64,000 nt of DNA from Coenobita brevimanus (taxonomy: Eukaryota > Arthropoda > Malacostraca > Decapoda > Coenobitidae), in the NCBI GenBank assembly GCA_032717465.1, contig CM064665.1, forward strand, positions 23,386,588 to 23,450,587, read 5' to 3'. Below, piece after piece: positions 23,438 through 33,332 of this stretch (position 1 is the first letter of the stretch; the number at the start of each line of letters is the position of its first letter). Made by a program: the position numbers and the translations under genes. A model generated the notes under the pieces. It did no database searches. It was given only the letters and a program-made list of their open reading frames with translations, and was not told where the DNA came from.

Positions 23438-23471
23438 TTATTATGATGATGATGATGATGATGATGATGAT
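23398..23471. repeat. (ACT)n followed by (GAT)n
   Basis: About twelve ACT/CTA triplets, a short (ATT) bridge, then about ten GAT triplets, directly before LINE copy 2. Confidence 0.9.
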
Positions 23472-23477
23472 TATCAG

Positions 23478-24196
23478 TTTTTCTTGCACAAAGGAAAAGG
23501 GAAAAAAGAAATGTGTGGTAACCATAGAGGCATTTGTCTTCGTAGTGTAATACGAAAAGTATATGGTAGGGTACTTATTGATAGAGTTAGGAACAGAGGA
23601 ATTAACTGGAGAAGAACAGCGAGGTTTTAGGAAGGGAAGAGGTTGTATAGATCAGATATTCATTCTTAGGTCTTTAGTGGAAAAGTTTCTAGAGAAGGGA
23701 AAGAAGTTGTATGCGGCCTTCATGGATTTGGAAAAAGCATATGACAGGGTGGATAGACAAGGATTATGGAAAGTATTAAGATTATATGGAGTAAATGGGA
23801 AATTGTTGAATGCCGTGAAGAGTATGTACATAGGGAGCTAAGGCTGCAGTGCGTGTGGAAAGTGAACTGAGCGAATTTTTCTATTTGAAGGATGGATTGA
23901 AACAGGGATGTGTCATGTCTCTATGGCTGTTCAGTCTGTATATGGATGGGGTTATAAAAGAGGTACAAGGTAGGGCAGTGGATGTTGGAATGGCCCTAAA
24001 GAGAGAGGGTAGTATTTGGAAACTCCCTGTACTGCTGTTTGCAGATGATACTGTGATGTTAAGTGAAAATGAAGGGGAGCTGCAAGGCTTGGTGGATGAG
24101 TTTGGGAGAGTGTGTAAGAAATTGAATCTAAAGGTGAATGTAGGGAAGAGTAAAGTTATGGTCTTGGAGAGAAATGAAGTCACTGAATGTACAGTC
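23478..24196 (+). pseudogene. LINE family A, copy 2: internal reverse transcriptase fragment
   Basis: It is a fragment of the same family as 21170-22960, covering the region from KGKGKKEMCGNHRGICL to the NEVTECTV segment. At least two frameshifts split it: frames 23373-23630, 23563-23841 and 23849-24292. The FADD motif is kept at 24038-24049, with DLEKAYDRVDRQ upstream. Both the start and the C-terminal domain are missing. Similarity stops near 24196 and the sequence continues as Ty3/gypsy DNA. Confidence 0.85.
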
Positions 24197-24224
24197 GGCC
24201 TAGGAAGTGACGGCAAAGTATCGA

Positions 24225-24540
24225 GAAGTTTTCGTTCAGCGATAATGTACATCATGAAGTGCGAGGAGCCCTCAAGTTTTCAGGAGAGGTGATGAAGTGC
24301 AAGTATGATGCCAAGGCAAATGAGGCGAGCTTCAAGGATGATGACCAAATTTGGTTATACAATCCTCAGCGAAAGAAGAGACAGTTACCGAAGCTGCAGA
24401 GCCCGTGGGATGGGCCTTACACTATGTTTGATTGCCTATCAGATGTAACGTATCGGATTCGGGGAGGCAGGAAGTCTCGCCCAAGGGTGGCACACGTGAA
24501 CCGTCTGTGGCAGTACCATGGGCCAGGACAGTACAGCTAG
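24225..24540 (+). pseudogene. Ty3/gypsy integrase C-terminus (GPY/F-like module)
   Basis: The clean frame is 24259-24540 (93 codons), ending in TAG. Similar-looking sequence extends upstream to about 24225. The signature order is a basic segment (EVMKCKYDAKANEASF), then QIWLYNPQRKK, then KLQSPWDGPYTMFDCLSDVT, RIRGGRKSRPRVAHVNRLW. The WDGPYTM block is the GPY/F motif that lies after the integrase catalytic core in gypsy elements and chromoviruses. VHVNRL-type endings are typical of the last pol residues. The catalytic core is missing. Confidence 0.85.
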
Positions 24541-24821
24541 GACGTCTCCAAGGAATCTTGCTCTCCCGCACCCGAGGATGTTCAGGAGGACCAAGGAACT
24601 GAAGTGCAATAGGATGGTGACAGTTTCCCGTGGGAAAAAGTTAATCAGGAAGAGGACCAAGACCTTCCAGGAGAAGTGAACTGTGCGGAGCAAGAAGGAC
24701 ATCGTCGGAAAAGGCTTAGAAAAAGGCCTGATAAGTTGAAGGATTATTTTGTGTATAGTTAGATGTTTCATTAAGATTAAGGTATGTATTTGTATATACT
24801 GTGTAGTTTTATTGGGACGAC

Positions 24822-24842
24822 AAAGAACTAGGGAGGGGGTAG
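24822..24842 (+). promoter_or_regulatory. Polypurine tract of the gypsy element
   Basis: AAGAACTAGGGAGGGGGTAG sits immediately before the LTR. This is the expected position for plus-strand DNA priming. Confidence 0.7.
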
Positions 24843-25650
24843 TGTTAAGGAACGAGATTTGCCAGTCAGGTGCTCGAAAACCTTCTCGGCATTTCGCGTA
24901 CGGTAGTTCCGGTATCTGTATGAGTCAGAGTTGCCAGTTTGCCTGCTGTTTGTGAGCGTAGTTATTTCGTAAGTTATGCATTAATTTTTGTGCTCTTTTT
25001 CTTTATAATGTTTTATTTAAGGTCGTATAGTAAATGATTTAGAGTTTTATGTAATGTAAGACAGCTTGGGCATGTTTTGGTTGTCTCTGAATTGGTAACT
25101 GTTGCCCGTCGACAGTATACTCGAAGTTTCGAGAGTAATGCAAGCATTATAAAGATGGCGAGAGACTAACGCAAGTTCAGTCGGTTTCCAGTTGAGTTTG
25201 AGTGTCGGTGCAGTGTCAGTGTATATAGCGAAGTGTCAAGTGTAATAACAGCGAAATGTTGCTGGCAAGTATTAAAAGTAATTACAGCTAGTGAAGATTA
25301 TTTTTGGTACTTGTGAAAACAGTGAAGTGTTTATGGAAGTTTGTATATCATCAGAACTTGGAATAACAGTGAATTGCTGACAAACATTTAGTGTAATAGC
25401 AGTTAGTAAAGTTTGTATAGCTCCAGTGCTTGTGAGAAAAGTGATGAGAAGTTGGAAAGCATTAATTAGAATTACTTGGAAAATAAAGACAGTGAACCTT
25501 AAGGAGCCAGTGTTTATTTTCGCCTCAGCTGATCTTGTGTACTGTACACCTAAAGGCTGACCATAGGAAGAACAACTCACTGGGCAACGTCCTTCCTGTA
25601 CTGAACCACTGCTGTTAGAGCCTGTGGCAGTGTGGACCGAGGACGTAACA
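24843..25650 (+). repeat. Gypsy 3' LTR (808 bp)
   Basis: It starts TGTTAAGGAACG and ends GGACGTAACA, giving TGTTA...TAACA termini. Inside are a TATA box, TATAAAG at 25148-25154, an initiator-like TTCAGT at 25176-25181 about 30 bp later, and AATAAA at 25482-25487. These fit a U3-R-U5 order. No second copy is in the window. Confidence 0.8.
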
Positions 25651-25699
25651 CATATATGTAAACATTTGTCGTACCCAACCATCAGTCCGTTTAAAAATC

Positions 25700-27480
25700 C
25701 AGAAAAATTAAAAGAAACTCACAAGGATGGGATATAGATAGGCAAAAGAAAAAAGAAAAGGGATCAAAAGATCAAAAGAAGAAGGAGAAAGGATTAAACA
25801 TGAATAACAATGAGGAAAACAAAAGGAAAAACACAAAAGAACACTGAACAAAACAAGTGCATAAAAGGAGAAAAGGAAAATAGAGTAAAACAGAATGACA
25901 AAGAACTAAAATGGAACTAAGACTCGGGTCGGGTGGAACTCGAGACACCTTTGTTAGAATCTCAGGCGCTCCTCCTTACATCACCTTGGCTCCTACTTCT
26001 CTTGTTGCTTTAATGCTGTAAAGTAGTGAAAAAGAAAGAAAAGAAGAAGAAAGAAAGAAACGTGTAAAAGAGAATTAAAAATGAATGGAAAAAAAAAAGA
26101 AGGGACGATGATGAAACGAAGAAGGTGGAGCAAAAAGGAAATTGAGAAAGAAAATTGTGAAAAGTGAAAACAATGAAACAGTATGTGAAAAAATAGTAAA
26201 GAAAAGACGGAAAGGGGGGAGGGCAGAAAATGAATGAGCTGCAAATGGTAAAGGTGTTAACTCTGTACACCTGTAGCATAGTCCCAGGCTGCTCTACGTT
26301 ATTCCATCTACCCTTCTACCTCTCTTGTATCTTGTGTTGCTGAACTGAAATGTAGTTGTGGGTTTGATCTCATGCAGCAAATGGTAGTGGTAGTGATGGT
26401 GGTGAATGTTGTGTGATTTTGATGATGGTGGTGATGATGGTGATGGCCATGTATGTTAGTCTGGATGCAATTAAAGGTAATTTTTAAAAAATATGATGAT
26501 GATGATGGTGTTGATGATGAAAATGAAGTTGGTAATGATGGTGATGGTGGTGAAGGTGGTTATGATGGTGATGGTGAAGGTGGTAATGGTGATGGTGGTG
26601 AAAGTGTTAATGATGGTGATGGTGGTGAAGGTGGTAATGATGGTAATAGTGGTGCAGATTACTTCAGAAAATGTTAATCTTACTTCACGTCTTGTAATAC
26701 GTGATGCTGTAATACATGTATAATGTAGCAAGAAAAAAAGGAAGAGAGAAGAAATGGGGCAATTGAAACAAACTGGGAAAGAAAAAATATTAAGAAAAAA
26801 TTACAGTGAGAAAGAAACATGACAAAGACCAATATAACGAACGCAGGACAGAAAAAAAATATGATGTAATAATAGAAATTAAAAACGACCAAAAATAAGA
26901 AAGAAATCAGAAAGAGGAAAGGAAGAAATATGAAAAGGGACGAAAGAAGCAAAACAAAACAAAGGGAGAATAAATCGAAAAAAAAAGGAAAAGAAAAGAA
27001 AATGAAGGAAAACTATCATAAAAGGAGCCTTTCAAGTATGCTGGGTTGAGCGTCAGTCACCTTTGTTAGAATCTCAGGCGGCTCCACCTTGTTCCATCTT
27101 GGTTCCTACTTCCCCTGTTGTATTATTGCTGTAATAGAGGGAAGAAGGAAAGGAGATAGAAAGGAAAGTAAGAAGGAAAAATGAAAGAGAGACCGTAAGA
27201 AGAAAAGACAATGAAAGAAAATACAGCATGAAGAAAAAGTATGGAGAAAAAAGGAAAGGAAAGGACAAAGAAAAAGGAAGAGAAAAGGAGATAGGAAACT
27301 GAGAAACAAGGATGAAAAGGAGCGAAGGAATGAAACAAAATAAGAGACAAAGGAGAAAGAAGTATAGGAGGAAGGGAATGAAACAAGACAAGGGATAAGG
27401 GACAGGGAAGAAAAGGAGGAAGGGAAAGAAACAAGACAAGAGATAAAGGAGAAGGAAAGAAGGAAAGGGGAAAAGAGTGC
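25700..27480. repeat. Purine-rich tracts separated by a repeated module
   Basis: The plus strand is mostly A and G in 25700-25920, 26020-26235, 26730-27010 and 27130-27470. Between tracts a module recurs: CACCTTTGTTAGAATCTCAG, then CTCC-CCTT-CATC(A)-CTTGG(C/T)TCCTACTTC and a TGCTGTAA end, at about 25948-26025 and 27058-27140. More diverged copies lie near 26275-26355 and 27510-27560. Minus-strand Phe/Leu/Ser-rich frames here (for example 27074-27439) are composition artefacts. Confidence 0.6.
26375..26665. repeat. GATGGTGATGGTGGT minisatellite
   Basis: Trinucleotide-based repeat of GAT, GGT and GAA/AAT units, with a higher-order unit near GATGGTGATGGTGGTGAAGG. It yields Asp/Gly-rich or Met/Val-rich frames with no gene support. 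Confidence 0.85.
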
Positions 27481-27560
27481 AGCTAAAGTGTAAGTGGTTA
27501 TAGAATATCGGTAGCCTGTCTCAGGCCTCCCTATCTTACTTCTGCCATGTGATGGCCCGA

Positions 27561-28040
27561 AGAGGGTGGGAGGTTACCCCCCAGTGTTTGTTTCTGTTTT
27601 GGTAAAAAAAAAAAAAAATGCTGAGTTGGTAAAAAATGGAGAGTGGAAACATTTTTTTACATAAAAAGAGAGGTATCCGACGAGACAAAATATTTTTTTA
27701 CATAATATTTTAAATTATATCTGGAGGACAAAATGCTCTAGTTTCCCTCCTGTCAGGAGAATAGTCTAAGCAAAAATCAAGTACCCGGTTTCATAGTAAT
27801 CAAGGTGCCTGGACCAGGACCCCATTCACCCATAGAACGGTGGCAAGGGAGGGGTGGGGGGGTCGGGGCAAATTTGTATGCTCTCCTGCTACTGGTCTGG
27901 TCATAAATACCTCCAAATGTCATGACTGGGTCAATTGGTTTAATCAGACTACTAAATAATTTACATGGTGTCTATTTTCTTGTCAACAATATATCAGGCT
28001 CGGGTCCAAGTTCAGGTGGTATTATTCTTCTTTTGTTTTT
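27561..28040. other. Spacer before the palindrome array
   Basis: No gene. An A-run lies at 27605-27618 and a G-run near 27855. The first array-like word (GGCTCGGGTCCAAG) appears near 27997. Confidence 0.4.
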
Positions 28041-28232
28041 CAGACCAGGGTCTCTTTGCTTTTTCAGACCCGGGTCTCCTTTCTTTTCAGACCCGGGTCT
28101 CTTCTTTCTTTTCAGACCAGGGTCTCATTGTGTTTAGAGACCCGGGTCTCTGTGTTTTCAGAACCAAGTCTTTGTGTTTTCAGACCAGGGTCTCTTACTG
28201 TTTTCAGACCCGGATCTCTTCTTTTTTTTCTT

Positions 28233-28566
28233 ACCCTGGTCTGAAAACACTAAGAGACTCGGGTCTGAAAACACAGAGACCCGGGTCTGAGAACACGAAG
28301 AGATTCGGGTCTGAAAAAAAGAAGAGACCCGGGTCTGAAAAAAAAAGAGGAGACCAGGGTCTGAAAAAAAGACGATACCCTGGTCTGAACGAAAAGAAGA
28401 GACTCGTGTCTGAAAAAAAAAAAAAAAAAAAAGCAGACACCCAGGTCTGAAAAAAAAAAAAAGAGACCCTGGTCTGAAAAGAAGGAAGAGACCCGGGTCT
28501 GAAAAAGGAAGAGACCCGGGTCTGAAAAAATGGAAGAGACCCGGGTCTGAAAAAAAAAAAAAAAAG
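28233..28566. repeat. Inverted block within the palindrome array
   Basis: The spacers here are purine on the plus strand (GAAAAAAAGAAGAG) and cores are followed by TGAAAA, the reverse of the rest of the array. Orientation switches at about 28231 (TTTCTTACCCTGGTCTGAAA) and 28566-28590 (GGGAACCGGGTCCCTTAGTG). Both junctions therefore have inverted arms facing each other. Confidence 0.9.
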
Positions 28567-30770
28567 GGAACCGGGTCCCTTAGTGTTTCTGACCCGGGTC
28601 TCCTCTTTTTTTCCAGATCCGGGTTTCGTCTTTTTTCCGGACTGGGGTCTCGTATTTTTTCAGACCAAGGTCAAATCTTATTTTTCAGACCAGGGTCTCG
28701 TATTTTTTTTCGGTCCATGATCTTTTCCTTGTTTTCAGACCTGGATCTCCTTTTTTTTTTTTTTTTTTCAGACCCGGGCCCCTTTTCTTTCAGACCTGGA
28801 TCTCTTCTTTTTTCAGACCCGGGTCTCCTCTTTTTTCACACCCGGCTCTTTTTTTTTTTTTTTTTACCCGGGTCTCTTCTTTCTTTTCAGACCCGGATCT
28901 TTTTTCTTCAGACCAGGATCTTTTTTTTCGGACCCGGATCTCTTTCTTTCCAGACCCGGGTCTCTTCTTTGTTCTGACTCAGAACTCCTTTTTTCAGACC
29001 CGGGTCTCTTCTTTTTTCAGACCCGTCTCTTTTTGTTTTCAGACCCGAGTCTTTTCTTTTTTCAGACCCGGGTCTCTTCTTTTTTCAGACGGGTCTCTCT
29101 TTTCGGATGCGGGTCTCTTTTTTTCAAACCCGGGTCTCTTCTTTGTTTCTGATCGGGTCTCTTCTTTTCCTCAGACTCGGGTCTCTGTTTTTTTTTTTTT
29201 TTTTGGTAACCCGAGTCTCCCCCCCCTTTTTTTCTTTTTTTTTACTGACCCGGGTCTCTGCTTTTTTTTTTTTTTTTTTTTTTGCTGACCCAAGTCTCTT
29301 CATTTGTCTGACCCGGGTCTCTGTTTTTTTTTTTTCTCTCTGACCCGGGTCTCTATTTTTCTTTCAGACCCGGTCCTTTCTTTTCTTTTTTTCAGACCCG
29401 GGACTCTGCTCTTTTTTCAGACCCGGTCCCTTCTTTTCTTCTCAGAAACATGTCTCTTCTTTTTTTTCAGACCCAGGTCCCTTCTTTTCTTTTCAGACCC
29501 GGGTCTTTGCTTTTTTTCAATTCCGGGTCTCTTCTTTTTTCAGACCCAGATCTCCATTTTTTTTTTTCAGACCCCAGTCTCCATTTTTTTTTTTTTCAGA
29601 CCCCAGTCTCTCCTTTTTTTCAGACCCGGTTCTTTTCGTGTTTTCCTACCCGGGTCTCTTCTTTTTTTAATATCCAGGTCTCTTCTTTTTTTCGGACCCG
29701 GATCTCTTATTTCTTTCCGGACCCGAGTCTGCAAGAAAAGAGACCAGTTCTCTTCTTTCTGTCAGACCCGGGCGTCTTCTTGCTTTTCAAACCCAGGCCT
29801 CTTCTTTTTGTAGACACGGGTCTCTTTTTTTTTTTTCAGACCCGGATCTCCTCATGTTTTCAGACCCCGAGTCTCATCGTGTTTACAGACTCGGGTCTCT
29901 TAGTGTTTTCAGACCCGAACCTCTTCTTTTTCTGACCCATGTCTCTTCTTTTTTTCTGACCCGGGTCTCTTCTTGTTTTCAGACCCGGATCTCTTCGTGT
30001 TTTCAGACCCGGGTCTTATCTTTCTTTTCAGTCCCGGGCCTTCTCTTTCTTTTCAGACCCGGGTCTCATCGTGCTTACAGACCCGGGTCTCTTAGTGTTT
30101 TCAGACCAGGGTCTCTTAGTGCTTTCAGACCTGGGTCTCTTCCTTTTTTCTGACCCGGGTCTCGTCTTTTTTCCCAGACCCGGGTCTCGTCTTTTTTCAG
30201 GCCCTGGTCACATCTTATTTTTCAGACCAGGGTCTCGTCTTTTTTTCAGACCAGGGTCTCGTCTTTTTTTCAGACCCAGGTCTCGCTTTTTTTCAGACCC
30301 GGGTCTCGCTTTTTTTTCAGACCATTATCTCTTCTCTGTTTTCAGACCCGGATTTTTTTTTTCAGACCCGGATCTCTTTTTTATTTTTCAGGCCTGGATC
30401 TCTTCTTTTTTTCAGGCCGGGGTCCCTTCTTTTTTCAGACCCTGGCCTCTTTTTTTTCAGACCCGGGTCTCTTCGTTTTTCCTCACCCTGGTCTCTTCTT
30501 TTTTCAGACCCTGGTCTCTCCTTTTTCTTCAGACCCGGGTCCCTTCTTTTTTTTCAGATCCGTACTTTTTTTTTTTTTCAGACCCGAGTCCCTTCTTTTT
30601 TTTCAGATCCGTACTTTTTTTTTTTTTCAGACCCGGGTCCCTTCTTTCTTTTCAAACCTGGGTCTCTTTTTTTTTTCAGACCCTCTCTCATACTTTTTTC
30701 AGACCCTGTCTCTTCTTTTTTCAGACCGTTGTTTCTTCTTTTTTCAGACCCGGAACTCTTCTTTTTTTCA

Positions 30771-30890
30771 GACCCGGGTCTCTTCTTTGTTTCTGACCCG
30801 GGTCTCTTCTTTGTTTCTGACCCGGGTCTCTTCTTTGTTTCTGACCCGGGTCTCTTCTTTGTTTCTGACCCGGGTCTTTCATTTTTTCTG
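30771..30890. repeat. Perfect 24-bp subarray
   Basis: GACCCGGGTCTCTTCTTTGT followed by TTCT repeats exactly at 30771, 30795, 30819 and 30843. A fifth, diverging unit starts at 30867. It is the only long run of identical units in the array. Confidence 0.95.
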
Positions 30891-32194
30891 ACCGGGTCTC
30901 TTAATTTTTTTCTGACCCGGGTCTCTGCTTTTTTTTCTGATCCGGGTCTCTGCTTTATATGGCCGGGGTCTTTACTCTTTTTTCAGACCCGGGTCCCGTC
31001 TTTTTTTCCGGACCCGGGTTACTTCTGTTTTTTCAGACCCGGGTCTCTTCTTTTTTCAGACCCAGTTCTCTTCCTTTTTCAGTCCCGGACCTCTTCTTTT
31101 TTTCAGACCCGGTTCTCTTCGTGTTTTCCGACCCGAGTCTCTTCGTTTTTAATACCCAGGTCACTTCTTTTTTTTCGGACACGGATCGCTTTTGTTTTCG
31201 GACCCAGGTCTGAAAAAAGAGACCGGGTCTCTTCTTTTTTTTCAGATCCTGGTGGGTTCTTTTTTTCAGAGCCGTGTCTCTTTTTTTTTTTCTTTTTTTT
31301 TCAAACCTGGTTCCCTTCTTTTTTCAGGCCCGGGTCTTTTTCTTTTTTTTCAGACCCAGATCTCTTCTTCTTTTCAGACCCGAATCTCTTTTTTTTTTTT
31401 TTCAGACCCGGATCTCTTCGTGTTTTCAGACCCGAGTCTCATCGTGTTTACAAACCCAGATCTCTTAGTGTTTTCAGACCCTGGTCTGTTCTTTTTTTTC
31501 CGACCCAGTCTCTTCTTTTTTCAGACCCCGGTCTTTTCTTTTTTTCAGACCCGGGTCTCCTCTTTTTTCAGACGCTGGTCTCTTTTCAGACCCGGGTCTC
31601 TTCTTTTTCTCAGATATGGGTCTCTTCTTTTTTTCAGATATGGGTCTCTTCTTTTTTCAGACCTGGGTCTTCTTTTTTTCAGACCCAGGTCTCTTCTTTT
31701 TTCCGACCCGTCTCTTTTTTCATACCAGGATCTCTTCTTTTTTCTGACCCGGTCTCTTTTCAGACCCGGGTCTCATTTTTTTTCTGACCCGGGTCCCTTC
31801 TTTTTCTCTGAGCCGGGTCCCTACTTTTTTTTTCATGTCCCGGGTCTCCCTTTTTTGTGACCCGGGTCTGTTCTTATTTTTCTGACCCGTGTCCTTTTTT
31901 TTTTTATGACCCTTGTCTTGTTTATTTCTGAGCCGGGTCTCTTTCTGACCCGGGTCTTTTTCTGCTGACTTTTGTCCTTTCTTTATTTTGCTCACCTGGG
32001 TCTCTATTTTTTCTGTCTCGTTCCTCTTTTTCTACTAACTCTGATTTTTTTTTTTTTTTTTGACCGTAGTCTCACATCTTTTTTTGTCTGACCCGGGTCT
32101 CTTCTCTTCTTTCTGACAAGAGTCTCTTTTTTTTGTGACCAGGGTCTCTTTTTTTTCCTTACCCGTTTTTTTCTGAACATGGTCTCTTTTTTTT

Positions 32195-32410
32195 TTTTTT
32201 TTTTTTGGCACCGGATCATTTTTCGGCATCGGGTCTTCATATTTCTGGCTGGCCCCGAGGGTCTTCTCGCCCCCGATAACGTTTTGCCCCAGGACTCCTT
32301 GTCCCCTGGTCTTCCTGCCGCAGGGTCTTCTTGCCTCCTGGATCTTCTTGCTCCCGGGGTCTTCTTGCCCCCAGGAAATTTTTTCCCCGGCAGTTTCTTT
32401 TTCTTGGGAT
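32195..32410. repeat. Degenerate GC-rich continuation of the array
   Basis: It contains GGCACCGGATC, GGCATCGGGTCTTC and then repeated GGTCTTC(C/T)TGCC(C/T)CC(G/T)G-like units of about 20-24 bp. It looks like an older or divergent relative of the palindrome array with a different spacer. Confidence 0.65.
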
Positions 32411-32484
32411 CGTATCTCTCATCCTCTCTCCACCTCCTACTCGGGCTACTCCGCCGCCTGATGCTCTCACTCCAGTCCTAGCTG

Positions 32485-32645
32485 GAGTTGTGGGAATGCT
32501 TGAGGGTGGCATTGAAGACTTTGAAGGAGTTGAGAAGGACGTTGAGGGTGGCGTTCAAGGCGTTGAGAGGGGCGTTGAGGGTCAGGTCGGTATAGGTCGG
32601 GTCGGCGTAGGTTGGTTCTTAATCACTCAGGTGGGAGTAGGTCAA
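32485..32645. repeat. GTTGAGGGTGGCGTT-type minisatellite
   Basis: Degenerate tandem units around G(T/G)TGAGGG(T)GG(C)GTT, followed by GGTCGGGTCGGCGTAGGT-like units. No gene support. Confidence 0.65.
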
Positions 32646-32969
32646 GGTCTGGAATGTTACTTTTTTATGCAGTCGTCGCGATGATTCTAAGCGTTTTGAT
32701 TCTTAGCACTTTTGTATTTTCTTTTCTCTTAATTTTCCAAGGCTTTTATATTACGTGTCGCAACATACGTGTGGGGCGTCACTGTGATGAATTTGGGATG
32801 TAATCAAAGAGTTGCCTTCGTGTCGTGTTGTCAATTGGAATTGCCTGTGGACCTGCCCTTATTACATATGTCGAACATCTAGCTTGTAGAAAAGAAATTG
32901 AAAAGGAAATAATAAAATGTCATTAGAAACTTTATAAAAACCGATTTTGTAATAATCCTGCACCTCTCA

Positions 32970-33140
32970 GCCTCAATTCCATCCTCCTCCTCAACCTCCT
33001 CCCATCATCCTCAACTCCTCCCCATCATATACAACCTCCTCCCCATCATCCTCAACGTCCTCCCCATCACCAACTTCCTCACCAACATCCTCAACCACCT
33101 CCCCATCATCCCCAACCTCCTCCCCATCACCCATTACTGG
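32970..33140. repeat. CCTCCTCCCCATCATCCTCAAC minisatellite
   Basis: About eight degenerate units of CAACCTCCTCCCCATCATC, roughly 18-21 bp each. Confidence 0.85.
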
Positions 33141-33159
33141 ATTAAGGTGTCTGGCTTTA

Positions 33160-33256
33160 GATATAGATAGATAGGGTACAATATGTAGGTTATTGGACGG
33201 ATAGACAGATGAAGAGATAGACAGATGAAGAGGTAGACGTGGATAGAAGGATAGAC

Positions 33257-33287
<31 letters not shown>

Positions 33288-33332
33288 CTGACAGATGAAG
33301 AGATAGATGAACAGATAGACAGACAGATATAT
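33160..33332. repeat. (GATA)/(GACA) interspersed simple repeat
   Basis: GATAGATAGACAGATGAAGA and related units. A clean (GATA) run lies near 33256-33285. Confidence 0.9.

Larger units (their letters stand above)
24197..25650 (+). mobile_element. 3' end of a Ty3/gypsy LTR retrotransposon
   Basis: It contains the last part of pol, a polypurine tract and one LTR. The 5' portion (gag, protease, RT, RNase H, most of integrase) is absent, so the upstream target duplication cannot be tested. The break falls directly against LINE copy 2 with no recognisable spacer. The LTR bounds TGTTA...TAACA fit Ty3/gypsy. Confidence 0.8.
28041..32190. repeat. 4.15-kb tandem array of a 12-bp palindrome (AGACCCGGGTCT) in pyrimidine tracts
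   Basis: The unit on the plus strand is TTTTC-AGACCCGGGTCT-CTTCTTTTT, about 24-30 bp, and repeats for more than 4 kb, so on the order of 150 units by length. The core AGACCCGGGTCT is self-complementary. It is the conserved part, with variants such as AGACCAGGGTCT, AGACCCGAGTCT and AGACCCGGATCT. Spacers are almost pure T and C. Because neither core nor spacer holds a stop in any plus-strand frame, long frames of QTRV/RPGS/DPGL repeats arise (up to 352 codons at 30729-31787). One block, 28233-28566, is inverted. I found no coding or CRISPR-like context and call it a satellite-type repeat. Confidence 0.95.

Noticed and set aside
30729..31787. 352-codon open frame
   Set aside because: It is the stop-free translation of the palindrome array. 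Overlapping equal-quality frames exist in other phases.
28041..32190. CRISPR-like array (short palindromic repeats with spacers)
   Set aside because: Spacers are low-complexity T/C runs, units vary, there are no cas genes, and the surroundings are eukaryotic retroelements.
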